In this document: positions 33,050-41,141 of the stretch, piece by piece
Layout: the number at the start of each line of letters is the position of its first letter
Numbering within the stretch: the stretch's first letter is position 1
The notes under the pieces: model-generated
The model's input: the letters and a program-made list of their open reading frames with translations, nothing else
The model's database searches: none
What the model was told of the DNA's origin: nothing
From: Paenibacillus_V sp046244365
GTDB lineage: Bacteria > Bacillota > Bacilli > Paenibacillales > NBRC-103111
Reading direction: 5' to 3'
Assembly: GCF_046244365.1 (NCBI RefSeq)
Contig: NZ_CP176395.1
Coordinates: 4,340,001 to 4,404,000, forward strand
DNA: 64,000 nt
Position numbers and translations under genes: made by a program

Positions 33050-34762
33050 ATGAGCTACATTCGCAATTTGAAGATTAGAACCAAAATATTCGGAATTATC
33101 GGGCTGGCGATCGTTTTCCTGCTGGTTATCGGGATCTCGGGATTCGGCGTTATGCAATCGATGGGGAACAATGCCCGTTCGATGTATGAAGAGAAGATGA
33201 TGCCCAATAGCCTGATTGAAGCGCTTCTGTTCGGTAATTCCCAAATGGACGCTTTGCAGCTTGAACTGCTTCTTGCGAAGGACGAAGCTATCGTAGCCAA
33301 AATCCAACAGCAAATTACCCAAACGAGGGATAAAAATCAGGCGACGCGTAAAGAGCTTGAGCAAATCGTATTGTCGCCGCGGGCACAGGAGCAATACAAG
33401 AAATTCGTCGACCTGATTCCCAAAAACAACGAGGCGAAGAAGAAGGTCGATGAGCTCGCGGTAGCTAACAAGAAAGAAGAAGCACATAAAGAGTATGTCA
33501 ATTCTTTTAAACCGATTCGTGCCGAAATGATCGCGAGCCTGGAGAACGTGGTCCAATTTAACGAAGAGGATGCGAAGCTCTTTTACGAGGAAAGCATCGA
33601 TAGCTCCCGAAACGCTACGGCCGTTATCGTGATCGTAACGATATTGACGGTACTGCTGTGCTCGGCGCTTGGATATGCGATCGCCAATATGATTACCGGA
33701 CCGATACGGAGCATTCAGCACTGGATGGCCAAAGCGCAAAAGGGCGATATGACGGTACAAGGCGATTATCGTTCCAAGGACGAAATCGGACTTCTGACGC
33801 ATGATTTTAACGGCATGATCGCCGGATTAAGAGAAATCATCGTCAAGATCGGGACGGAATCGCAAAATTTGTCGGCTAGTTCGGAGCAACTGCTCGCAAG
33901 CTCGGAGCAATCCAGCCAATCGACCAATCAAGTCGTTCTTGCGATTCAAGAAATAGCCGCAGGTGCGGATAGACAGCTTCAGAGCACGACGGAAAGTGTT
34001 AGAGCCATGGAGGAAATGGCCATCGGCATCAATCGGATCGCCGACTTCTCGGGCAGCGTTTCCGCTATGTCCATGGATGCATCTAAAGACGCGGAGGAGG
34101 GAAATAAAGCCATTCAAAAGGCGGTCGCACAAATGGAGTCGATTCGCGAGTCGGTCAGCGATTCCGCTGTGCTTGTCAATCAACTGGGGACGCGTTCCAA
34201 GGAGATCGGGAAGATCGTCGACGCCATTACGGACATCTCGTCCCAAACGAATTTGCTCGCTTTGAACGCTGCGATTGAAGCGGCGCGTGCGGGCGAGCAT
34301 GGGAAGGGCTTTGTCGTCGTGGCCGATCAGGTGCGCAAGCTGGCTGAACAATCGCGGCAATCGGCCGATCAAATTTCGAGCATCATCCGTCAGATTCAGA
34401 GCGAAACCAAGCTGGCGGTCGATTCGATGGAGAAGGGCAACAAAGAAGTCGAGAGCGGCTCGATCATCGTGCAGGAGGCCGGCGAAGCGTTCCGCAGCAT
34501 TATGCAGTCGGTCCAGGAGGTTGCCAATCAAATGCAAGAGGTATCCGCCTCGTCGGAGCAAATGTCGGCCGGCAGCGAGCAGATTACCGCTTCCCTTCAG
34601 GATATGGAGAACATTACGAAATCCGCCTTTGTCAAAACGGAAAGCGTAGCAGCCGCCTCGGAGGAGCAATTGGCTACGATGGAGGAAATATCATCCGCGG
34701 TCCACGCCCTTACGGATATGGCGCAGGAGCTTCATGAAATCACGCTTCGATTCAAAAGTTGA
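33050..34762 (+). CDS. Methyl-accepting chemotaxis protein
   Basis: 570 residues. Transmembrane helix 1 at about 12-32, a four-helix-bundle ligand domain (about 33-185) rich in Glu and Lys, helix 2 at about 188-208, HAMP ('SIQHWMAKAQKGDMTVQG'), and the signalling hairpin with the highly conserved 'LALNAAIEAARAGEHGKGFVVVADQVRKLAEQS'. It controls CheA activity. ATG at 33050 is preceded by AAGGA; ATG at 33029 is an alternative. The gene is under a c-di-GMP riboswitch, which links this receptor to the motile/sessile switch. The ligand is unknown. Confidence 0.94.
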   Translation: MSYIRNLKIRTKIFGIIGLAIVFLLVIGISGFGVMQSMGNNARSMYEEKMMPNSLIEALLFGNSQMDALQLELLLAKDEAIVAKIQQQITQTRDKNQATRKELEQIVLSPRAQEQYKKFVDLIPKNNEAKKKVDELAVANKKEEAHKEYVNSFKPIRAEMIASLENVVQFNEEDAKLFYEESIDSSRNATAVIVIVTILTVLLCSALGYAIANMITGPIRSIQHWMAKAQKGDMTVQGDYRSKDEIGLLTHDFNGMIAGLREIIVKIGTESQNLSASSEQLLASSEQSSQSTNQVVLAIQEIAAGADRQLQSTTESVRAMEEMAIGINRIADFSGSVSAMSMDASKDAEEGNKAIQKAVAQMESIRESVSDSAVLVNQLGTRSKEIGKIVDAITDISSQTNLLALNAAIEAARAGEHGKGFVVVADQVRKLAEQSRQSADQISSIIRQIQSETKLAVDSMEKGNKEVESGSIIVQEAGEAFRSIMQSVQEVANQMQEVSASSEQMSAGSEQITASLQDMENITKSAFVKTESVAAASEEQLATMEEISSAVHALTDMAQELHEITLRFKS

Positions 34763-34783
34763 GTAAATTTCGCTCCCATACGG

Positions 34784-34815
34784 AAAGCCCCGACCTTGCG
34801 GTCGGGGCTTTATTT
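34784..34815 (+). terminator. Terminator after chemoreceptor gene
   Basis: AAAGCCCCGACC with GGTCGGGGCTTT around TTGC, then TATTTATT. Confidence 0.85.
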
Positions 34816-34828
34816 ATTAATGAGACAG

Positions 34829-35542
34829 TTACTCCGGCACCACCAGGCCGACCTCTTTACAAAGCTCGACCAATTGATGAACGCCATAAAATTGCTTGCG
34901 ATTGCGCTGGTGAATGCTAAATAGGGCGTCTTCCGTGACTTTTTTGGCTTTCTCGATGCTTTGATGTTCCACTGCTTGGACAATTTCCTTCATATTCTCC
35001 AGAAAGTAAACGGTTCTTCGCAGGGTGCGGATGAGCAAAATTTGCCGGATGTGCATGGGGGTGAAGATCCTATAGCCATTGTCGGGATCTCTTTCCGGCT
35101 TGATCAGTCCTTCTTTTTCCCAGTGCCGGATTGCCGAATCTTGTACATTGGTAAGAGCAGCCGCTTCCCCAATGGACATGTGGGTTTTGAGCTTTTTATT
35201 TGCCACGAGCGGAAGTTCGGGGTCTTGAAGCAGCGCAAGCGTTTGATCGGCTACGGCTTTTTCATGCTGGAGGATGGCTTGTTCTTTATTGACTAGCCAG
35301 AAGGCGATGTCCATATCGGCATTTTGAATGTGACGAAGCACGTCGCAAGAGATCGAGACGCCGAATCCCGGGAACATAGCGCGAATACAGCGGAAATAAG
35401 CCAAATGCACTTTCGTATACAGACGATATCCATTCGCAGAGCGGGCGGGGGCCGGGATGACTCCCCAAGCTTCATAATGCCGCAGGGCGCTCGTACTAAT
35501 GCTAAGCTCTCGGGCGATTTCAATTGGCTTGTAGTAGTGCAT
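34829..35542 (-). CDS. MerR-type regulator with two tandem MerR domains
   Basis: 237 residues with two separate MerR winged-helix domains. The first, residues 1-70, reads 'YKPIEIARELSISTSALRHYEAWGVIPAPARSANGYRLYTKVHLAYFR'. The second, about residues 120-185, reads 'MSIGEAAALTNVQDSAIRHWEKEGLIKPERDPDNGYRIFTPMHIRQILLIRTLR'. A C-terminal helical stretch follows. No metal-binding cysteines are apparent. Normal MerR regulators have one such domain and dimerise; here one chain carries both, so it might bind as a monomer or recognise a four-part operator. ATG at 35542 follows AGGAGGG. Confidence 0.88.
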   Translation of the reverse strand: MHYYKPIEIARELSISTSALRHYEAWGVIPAPARSANGYRLYTKVHLAYFRCIRAMFPGFGVSISCDVLRHIQNADMDIAFWLVNKEQAILQHEKAVADQTLALLQDPELPLVANKKLKTHMSIGEAAALTNVQDSAIRHWEKEGLIKPERDPDNGYRIFTPMHIRQILLIRTLRRTVYFLENMKEIVQAVEHQSIEKAKKVTEDALFSIHQRNRKQFYGVHQLVELCKEVGLVVPE

Positions 35543-35765
35543 CTGCGTCCCTCCTAATCGTACCGGTAGAATTCCACTATAGCAAAAGCGCTCACATGAA
35601 ACAAACACTAATTTAAAACCTTAAAGTGCAAAGATAATCTTGATTTCCAAGGAATCTGTTGCCTTCAAAGCCCTTGGATACTGGCCTTCTCACTTGCATG
35701 AATGTTGTAACATAGAAGATGAGGGGGAGGAGAAACGATGTGCCAAGGAAAAAGGAGGAGACCGA

Positions 35766-36167
35766 GTGAATATTTTGCATGAACGGCCAGGGATAAAAGA
35801 GTACTTGGAATTGAGGCTGGCAGCAGGCTTAAGTCAAAAGGAGGAATCGGCTGCCGGAACGGCGCTGAGCCATTCGGTTTTTTCGGTAGTGATACGAAAC
35901 GACGATTCCGAACTCATTGGAATGGGCAGAATTATTGGCGATGGAGGGTGCTATTATCAAGTTGTCGATATTGCCGTTAACCGCTCGTATCAAGACAAGG
36001 GATTGGATAAAGTCCTAATGGATGAGATAACGGAGTACTTAAATCTGCATATCCCCAAGGATGCCGACGTTCTTTTGCTGGCAGAGGTGCCGGCTATCGG
36101 CTTGTATCAGAAGTACGGATTTGAATTCACTTACCCCAAAGCAATCAGTTTGCTCAGAAAGCTGTAA
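35766..36167 (+). CDS. GNAT-family N-acetyltransferase
   Basis: 133 residues. 'LIGMGRIIGDGGCYYQVVDIAVNRSYQDKGLDKVLMDEITEYL' carries the acetyl-CoA-binding V/I-x-x-x-Q-x-x-G-x-x-K/L motif, and 'EVPAIGLYQKYGFEFTYP' is the typical C-terminal end. It resembles small YjdJ/ElaA-type acetyltransferases; the acceptor is unknown. The start is GTG at 35766, behind AAAAAGGAGGAGACCGA. It is divergent from the double-MerR regulator, which may control it. Confidence 0.85.
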   Translation: MNILHERPGIKEYLELRLAAGLSQKEESAAGTALSHSVFSVVIRNDDSELIGMGRIIGDGGCYYQVVDIAVNRSYQDKGLDKVLMDEITEYLNLHIPKDADVLLLAEVPAIGLYQKYGFEFTYPKAISLLRKL

Positions 36168-36174
36168 AGCTAAT

Positions 36175-36219
36175 AAATCCCGATTCCCAACTGCCGGTAC
36201 GGGGGATTGGGGTTTATTT
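36175..36219 (+). terminator. Terminator after GNAT gene
   Basis: AAATCCCGATTCCC pairs, partly through G-U, with GGGGATTGGGGTTT, followed by ATTTG. Confidence 0.6.
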
Positions 36220-36603
36220 GTAGTCGAGCGCCAAGTTATTGTCGCAGTCGGACAACAAGAGCTTGTCCCTTTTGCATCGTTTGACTTCCCTTCTGTCTAT
36301 TTCAACTTCCGGATAGATTAATGAAAGAAACTTTTTGTCACAACTTCGTTGCTTCTATTAATACTGTTAAAAATAAGGTAATATACAAAGTGGCATAAAA
36401 GCACTCCGCTCATGCATACGAAGACGTCATGTCTTTGAACTTCCGGTACCGCTCCTCATGGTAACCGAGCAACGCGGCTCACAGCCGAGCGACAAGAACA
36501 AAAGCGGCGCTTTACCGTATGTGTACCGAGAACCGCAGCGCGATCGCAATAACGGATCGATTATCAATATCAGAGAGAAATAAATGCAAAGGAAGGTCTA
36601 ACG
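36220..36603. other. Intergenic stretch before ogt
   Basis: No gene or structured RNA was recognised. The right part is AT-richer and holds the ribosome site AAGGAAGG for ogt. Confidence 0.4.
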
Positions 36604-37155
36604 ATGAGAACTCAATTGAATTGGGTCAAATTAATGATTGAAGGACGAGACTGGCTTCTGCTTGCGACGGAGTTTGGCGTTTGCCGCGTTATTTTCCCGC
36701 ATGAAGGACTGAAGGATTTTCAGGGTTGGCTGGATCGTTACATGCCGGGCGTCGAACCGAAAGAGGACCCGGCAGCTTTGCGGCGAACCGGTGCGATCGA
36801 TTTATTGCAGGCTTATTTTGCAGGGGAACGAGTTTCATTCGCGGAGTTGCCGTTGGATTTGATCGGAACGTCGTTTCAACGAGAGGTGTGGACAGCGCTG
36901 GGACGCGTGCCTTATGGCGAAATCCGGACCTATCGCGACATCGCGGAGATGATCGGCAGACCGAATGCGGTACGCGCTGTCGGTGCGGCGAATGGTGCCA
37001 ATCCGTTGCCCGTATTTCTGCCCTGTCACCGGATTATCGGTGCTGACCGCAAGCTAACGGGTTTCCGCGGCGGCCTTACGATGAAGAGTAAAATGCTGAA
37101 GCTGGAAGGCATCGAAGATGTGGAAGACGGCGGACATGCTCGGTTTCGCTTTTGA
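36604..37155 (+). CDS. ogt: Methylated-DNA--protein-cysteine methyltransferase
   Basis: 183 residues. The active-site motif is 'NPLPVFLPCHRIIGADRKLTGFRGG', with Cys as methyl acceptor; 'FQREVWTALGRVPYGEIRTYRDIAEMIGRPNAVRAVGAANG' is the DNA-binding helix-turn-helix. It repairs O6-methylguanine in a single-turnover reaction. No Ada regulator is beside it. The ribosome site AAGGAAGG precedes the ATG. Confidence 0.94.
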   Translation: MRTQLNWVKLMIEGRDWLLLATEFGVCRVIFPHEGLKDFQGWLDRYMPGVEPKEDPAALRRTGAIDLLQAYFAGERVSFAELPLDLIGTSFQREVWTALGRVPYGEIRTYRDIAEMIGRPNAVRAVGAANGANPLPVFLPCHRIIGADRKLTGFRGGLTMKSKMLKLEGIEDVEDGGHARFRF

Positions 37156-37383
37156 GCAGACGGTTCGAATTTCGAAATGCGAGGAACAACCCTTTTAAAT
37201 CGGTATCGGCCGAAATGGGAGGGTTGTTGTTTTACATGGGTATAATCACTGAATCGAAGGCTTTGATGCAGGCTAATTTCTGCCAATAATTAATTGCATG
37301 AAATACGAATTTCACGCAATTTGCATTGTGAGTCCTCTTTTCGGTATCATGTAGAGAGAAGCTTAGCTTTGACGGAGGCAATA

Positions 37384-38349
37384 ATGAACGCTCTTAGACA
37401 CGAGGTTTTGGAAAAGTATGAGAATGAACTGCGGCTGTTTTCCATGTGGATGAAAAACCGCGGGATGACGAAAGCGTCGCAGCACGCCTATATGAGCGAC
37501 GCCCATAGGTTCCTGCATACCGTTTATCCTTCGGAATTGAAAAGGATCGGCAAGGTGGAAATGATGGACTATTTGTCGCAGTCGCGGGAGCGCGGAGCAG
37601 GGGATGAATCGAGGAATCGGAAACTGGCCGCCATTCGAGCATTCTATAAAGCGCTAATGGAACTGGAAATCCTGCAAACGAATCCGGCGGCGATGATTGC
37701 CAAGTCCAAGCAAGAGAAAAACCGGATTCCCGTATATTTGGAAGAGGATCAGCTTGAAGTCTTGTTCGAATCGATTGAAGGGAAATATCGGACGCGGAAT
37801 ATGGCCATATTATGCTTGATGACCTATGCCGGTTTGCGCGTTGGAGAAATTCACCGGTTAAACATGCAGGATCTTACGCAGGACGGATCGATTCACGTGC
37901 TGGGTAAAGGTCGCAAGTGGCGGGTCATTCCGCTTCCTGACGTCCTGCACGCACTTTTACGACAATCTCTGGAAGAACGCCTCGAGCCTTATAAGGGGAA
38001 AGAAGAGGCCTTTTTCGTTTCGCAATTTGGAAGGCGCCTTTCTATTAGGATGGTTCAAACGATAGCGGAAGACATGTTCGCGAAGCTGAAGGCAAAGCTT
38101 CCTTTCCTGCACGCCAAAAAACTGTCCAGCCATAAGCTGCGCCATTCCTTCGCCACCATGCAAATCCGCAGCGGGACTGACATACGAACGCTGCAGGAGC
38201 TGCTGGGCCACACCAGCATCGAGACGACGCAAATCTATACGCATGTAGACAACAAGCAGCTAAAGCATGCTATGAATAACATCTCAGGGAAAATCCCCGT
38301 TTTTCTAAACGGCGAATCAACGAATGGAAGGACGATAACTTTAAAATGA
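37384..38349 (+). CDS. Tyrosine recombinase, XerC/D-like
   Basis: 321 residues. An N-terminal SAM-like DNA-binding domain (about 1-110, 'FSMWMKNRGMTKASQHAYMSDAHRFL') and a catalytic domain (about 120-300). Catalytic residues are present: Arg in 'YAGLRVGEIHRL', Lys in 'LGKGRKWRVIPL', His and Arg in 'SSHKLRHSFATMQI', His in 'LLGHTSIETTQIYTHVD', and Tyr in 'TQIYTH'. Length fits XerC/XerD or a simple integron-like recombinase. ATG at 37384 follows ACGGAGG. Its stop overlaps the next ATG (ATGA). Two dif-like sites lie about 660 bases downstream and may be its substrates. The chromosomal XerC/XerD pair is normally encoded elsewhere, so this may be an extra copy. Confidence 0.9.
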   Translation: MNALRHEVLEKYENELRLFSMWMKNRGMTKASQHAYMSDAHRFLHTVYPSELKRIGKVEMMDYLSQSRERGAGDESRNRKLAAIRAFYKALMELEILQTNPAAMIAKSKQEKNRIPVYLEEDQLEVLFESIEGKYRTRNMAILCLMTYAGLRVGEIHRLNMQDLTQDGSIHVLGKGRKWRVIPLPDVLHALLRQSLEERLEPYKGKEEAFFVSQFGRRLSIRMVQTIAEDMFAKLKAKLPFLHAKKLSSHKLRHSFATMQIRSGTDIRTLQELLGHTSIETTQIYTHVDNKQLKHAMNNISGKIPVFLNGESTNGRTITLK

Positions 38350-38861
38350 AACCGCTGATTGAAACACCGCGACTTCTTATCAAGCCGTATATGATGGAGG
38401 AAATGGAGCGTCTGCTTCCTATTCTAACTGATGCTCAAACCATGTCGTTTTGGCCTGCTCCTTTTACAAAGGAACAAACGGAAGGTTGGCTGTTGAGAAG
38501 CATCGCTTCTTATGAAAAACACGGCTATGGCCGATGGGGGATAGAGTTGAAGGAGAGCGGCGAATTGATCGGCGATGTCGGCATTCAGGTATCCGAAATC
38601 GATGGAACGCTGGAGCGAGACCTCGGCTATATCATCCATTGGCCTTTCTGGCACAAAGGTTACGCAGTTGAAGCGGCCGACGCATGTTTGCACTACGGAT
38701 TGAAAGAGCTCGGCTTGTCTCGGATATGCGCCAATATGCCGTATGATCATTATGTTTCCAAAAGAGTCGCGGAGAAAATCGGCATGACATTTGAAAAACA
38801 GTTCCATAACCAAAAAAACAGAGGGATCTTAACTTATTTGTTCAGCATTCAGGCTAAGTGA
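38346..38861 (+). CDS. GNAT-family acetyltransferase, RimJ/RimL-like
   Basis: 171 residues. 'IETPRLLIKPYMMEEMERLLPIL' opens a RimJ/RimL-type domain, 'DLGYIIHWPFWHKGYAVEAADACLHYGLKELGLSRICANM' holds the acetyl-CoA site, and 'YDHYVSKRVAEKIGMTFEK' the C-terminal motif. It may acetylate a protein N-terminus or a small amine. It is translationally coupled to the recombinase gene by a four-base overlap, an odd pairing. Confidence 0.87.
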   Translation: MKPLIETPRLLIKPYMMEEMERLLPILTDAQTMSFWPAPFTKEQTEGWLLRSIASYEKHGYGRWGIELKESGELIGDVGIQVSEIDGTLERDLGYIIHWPFWHKGYAVEAADACLHYGLKELGLSRICANMPYDHYVSKRVAEKIGMTFEKQFHNQKNRGILTYLFSIQAK

Positions 38862-39011
38862 ACGGGACGTCCTATAAAACAAGACGAAGAGGGGGATTTA
38901 ATGAGAACGGAGCTGTTTTGGCGTGCGATAAATAATTATTTATAACATTAACATTCAACGTAACTAAACAAAAACTAGGGCGGGTGTAAAAGGTTGGGGT
39001 AGCGCGTTTGT

Positions 39012-39039
39012 AGTTTACATAATAAATAATATGTTCACT
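39012..39039. other. dif-like recombination site C
   Basis: Left arm AGTTTACATAA, spacer TAAATA, right arm ATATGTTCACT. The left arm is the exact reverse complement of TTATGTAAACT, the right half of Bacillus dif as I recall it. It lies 42 bases before site D. Confidence 0.6.
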
Positions 39040-39081
39040 TAGTTCGACGTTGCTTTGATTTCGCTATATGCGCACATTATA

Positions 39082-39109
39082 AGTATACATAACAAATATT
39101 ATGTAAACT
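39082..39109. other. dif-like recombination site D
   Basis: Left arm AGTATACATAA, spacer CAAATA, right arm TTATGTAAACT. The right arm matches the remembered Bacillus dif right half exactly, and the arms are inverted copies of one another with one mismatch. Confidence 0.6.
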
Positions 39110-39191
39110 TATATTGGAGAACGCTATAAATCGTTCTTTTATCAATCAAACTAATCAATCTTATAAGAACATTCTAATTGACCCTTAAGGC

Positions 39192-39221
39192 TTGCTGTGA
39201 TAGGTTCAATAGAGATAAAAT
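39192..39221 (+). promoter_or_regulatory. Candidate promoter for cysJI
   Basis: TTGCTG, an 18-base spacer and TAAAAT. A GGAATT at 39240-39245 recalls the core of the CymR sulfur-regulator box, but the match is too short to be sure. Confidence 0.35.
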
Positions 39222-39278
39222 ACTCTGATGCTAATACTAGGAATTAGGATCATTGCATGTTAGGTGAGGTGGATATCG

Positions 39279-41105
39279 TTGGATCTTCAAATAACAAACA
39301 GCCCCTTTAATCAGGAGCAAGCCGAGTTGCTCAATCGTCTTTTGCCTTCGCTCACGGAAAGTCAACGAATTTGGCTAAGCGGGTATCTAGCGGCTCTACA
39401 CAGAGAAGTGGCCGCGACGACAGCTATTGCTGCACCGCTGACGGTTGTAACGCCAAGCGTAGAAGCGATTTCCAAGGAAGTGACCGTGTTATACGGATCG
39501 CAGACCGGCAACTCGCACGGGCTTGCCAAGAAAGTGTCCAAAAAGCTGGAGGACCAAGGTTTCCAGGTGTCGCTTTCCTCGATGAGCGACTTCAAACCGA
39601 ACGGATTGAAAAAGGTTCAAAACCTGCTGATCTTGGTAAGTACTCACGGGGAAGGCGATGCGCCGGATAACGCCATTTCCTTCTACGAGTTTATCCATAG
39701 CAAGCGGGCTCCTCAATTAGAGGGACTTCGGTATTCCGTGCTAGCGCTGGGCGATACGTCATATGAGTTTTTCTGTAAAACCGGCAAGGATTTCGATGTT
39801 CGTCTGGAAGAGCTTGGAGGCAAACGTCTTACACCGCGTATCGACTGCGATGTTGATTTTGTGGAATCCGCTACTGAGTGGATGAAAAATGTTTTGGATT
39901 CATTGAGCGCTGCTTCGGCATCGACGGCAAACGCAAGCGGGGCAGTCGCTTCAGCGGTTGCGATCGCAACGGAATCCGAATATTCGAGATCCAACCCGTT
40001 TCAAGCTGAAATCTTGGAAAATCTAAATCTGAACGGCCGCGGATCGGACCGTGAAACTCGCCACATCGAGCTCTCCATCGACGGGTCGAATCTCCAGTAC
40101 GAGCCAGGCGACAGCTTAGGCGTATATCCTGAAAACCACCCTCGTCTTGTAGATGAATTGATCGAAGCGATGGGGTGGAACGCGAATGAACAAGTTGCGA
40201 TCAATAAGAACGGCGATAAGAAATCGTTGAGGGATGCGCTTCTTCGGCATTTCGAAATTACCGTTCTAACGAAACCGTTGCTGGAGCAGGCGGCAAAGCT
40301 TACTTCGAATAACGGGCTAAAAGAACTGATCGAGCCGGGCCGCGAACAAGAGCTCAGAGCGTATATAAATGGACGCGATTTGCTGGATTTGGTGCAGGAT
40401 TACTCGCTTAAAGGCATTCCTGCGGCTGATTTTGCAGCGATCCTTCGGAAAATTCCTGCTCGTTTGTATTCGATTGCAAGCAGCCCGAAAGCATTCCCGG
40501 ATGAGGTGCATCTCACGGTACGCACGGTACGTTACGAGGCCCATGGCAGAGAACGGTATGGCGTATGCTCCGTACATCTTTCCGAACGCGTGCAAGCGGG
40601 GGAGGCATTACCGGTTTTTATTCAACAAAACGATAATTTCAAGCTGCCGGTGAATCCGGAAACGCCGATCATCATGATTGGACCGGGTACGGGAGTCGCT
40701 CCGTTCCGAGCATTCCTTGGTGAACGTGAAGAAACGGGTGCGGAAGGAAAAAGCTGGCTGTTTTACGGCGATCAGCATTTCTCCACCGATTTTCTGTACC
40801 AACTGGAATGGCAGCGCTGGCTTAAGGATGGCGTCTTGACGCGGATGGATGTAGCATTCTCCCGCGATACGGATCAAAAAGTATATGTACAGCACCGGAT
40901 GCTGGAGAAGAGAAGCGAAGTCTATAAATGGCTGCAGGAAGGCGCTTATGTGTATGTGTGCGGGGACGAAAAGAAAATGGCGCATGACGTCCATGCGGCC
41001 TTGGCCACCATTCTTGAGCGTGAAGGCGGTTTAAGCCAAGAGGAAGCGGCCGAGTATTTGAATGGTATGCAGCAGCAAAAACGTTATCAGCGGGATGTTT
41101 ACTAA
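39279..41105 (+). CDS. cysJ: NADPH sulfite reductase flavoprotein subunit
   Basis: 608 residues. A flavodoxin domain (about 70-210; 'VLYGSQTGNSHGLAKKVSKKL', 'STHGEGDAPDNAISFYEFI', 'LALGDTSYEFFCKTGKDFD'), an FAD-binding domain ('RLYSIASSPKAFPDEVHLTV', 'YGVCSVHLSERVQAG') and an NADPH-binding domain ('MIGPGTGVAPFRAFLGER', 'YVCGDEKKMAHDVHAAL'). It passes electrons from NADPH to the hemoprotein CysI for reduction of sulfite to sulfide. TTG at 39279 is chosen: GAGGTGG ends six bases before it. It forms an operon with cysI. Confidence 0.95.
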   Translation: MDLQITNSPFNQEQAELLNRLLPSLTESQRIWLSGYLAALHREVAATTAIAAPLTVVTPSVEAISKEVTVLYGSQTGNSHGLAKKVSKKLEDQGFQVSLSSMSDFKPNGLKKVQNLLILVSTHGEGDAPDNAISFYEFIHSKRAPQLEGLRYSVLALGDTSYEFFCKTGKDFDVRLEELGGKRLTPRIDCDVDFVESATEWMKNVLDSLSAASASTANASGAVASAVAIATESEYSRSNPFQAEILENLNLNGRGSDRETRHIELSIDGSNLQYEPGDSLGVYPENHPRLVDELIEAMGWNANEQVAINKNGDKKSLRDALLRHFEITVLTKPLLEQAAKLTSNNGLKELIEPGREQELRAYINGRDLLDLVQDYSLKGIPAADFAAILRKIPARLYSIASSPKAFPDEVHLTVRTVRYEAHGRERYGVCSVHLSERVQAGEALPVFIQQNDNFKLPVNPETPIIMIGPGTGVAPFRAFLGEREETGAEGKSWLFYGDQHFSTDFLYQLEWQRWLKDGVLTRMDVAFSRDTDQKVYVQHRMLEKRSEVYKWLQEGAYVYVCGDEKKMAHDVHAALATILEREGGLSQEEAAEYLNGMQQQKRYQRDVY

Positions 41106-41141
41106 TTCCGAGTCCCAAAGATTGCGAGAGGAGATAAACAT

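Noticed and set aside
33827..34669. A 280-codon minus-strand frame
   Set aside because: It is the reverse of the conserved chemoreceptor signalling domain; high GC gives few stops.
39240..39245. GGAATT considered as a CymR operator for cysJI
   Set aside because: Only the core matches; the rest of the box cannot be confirmed by eye.
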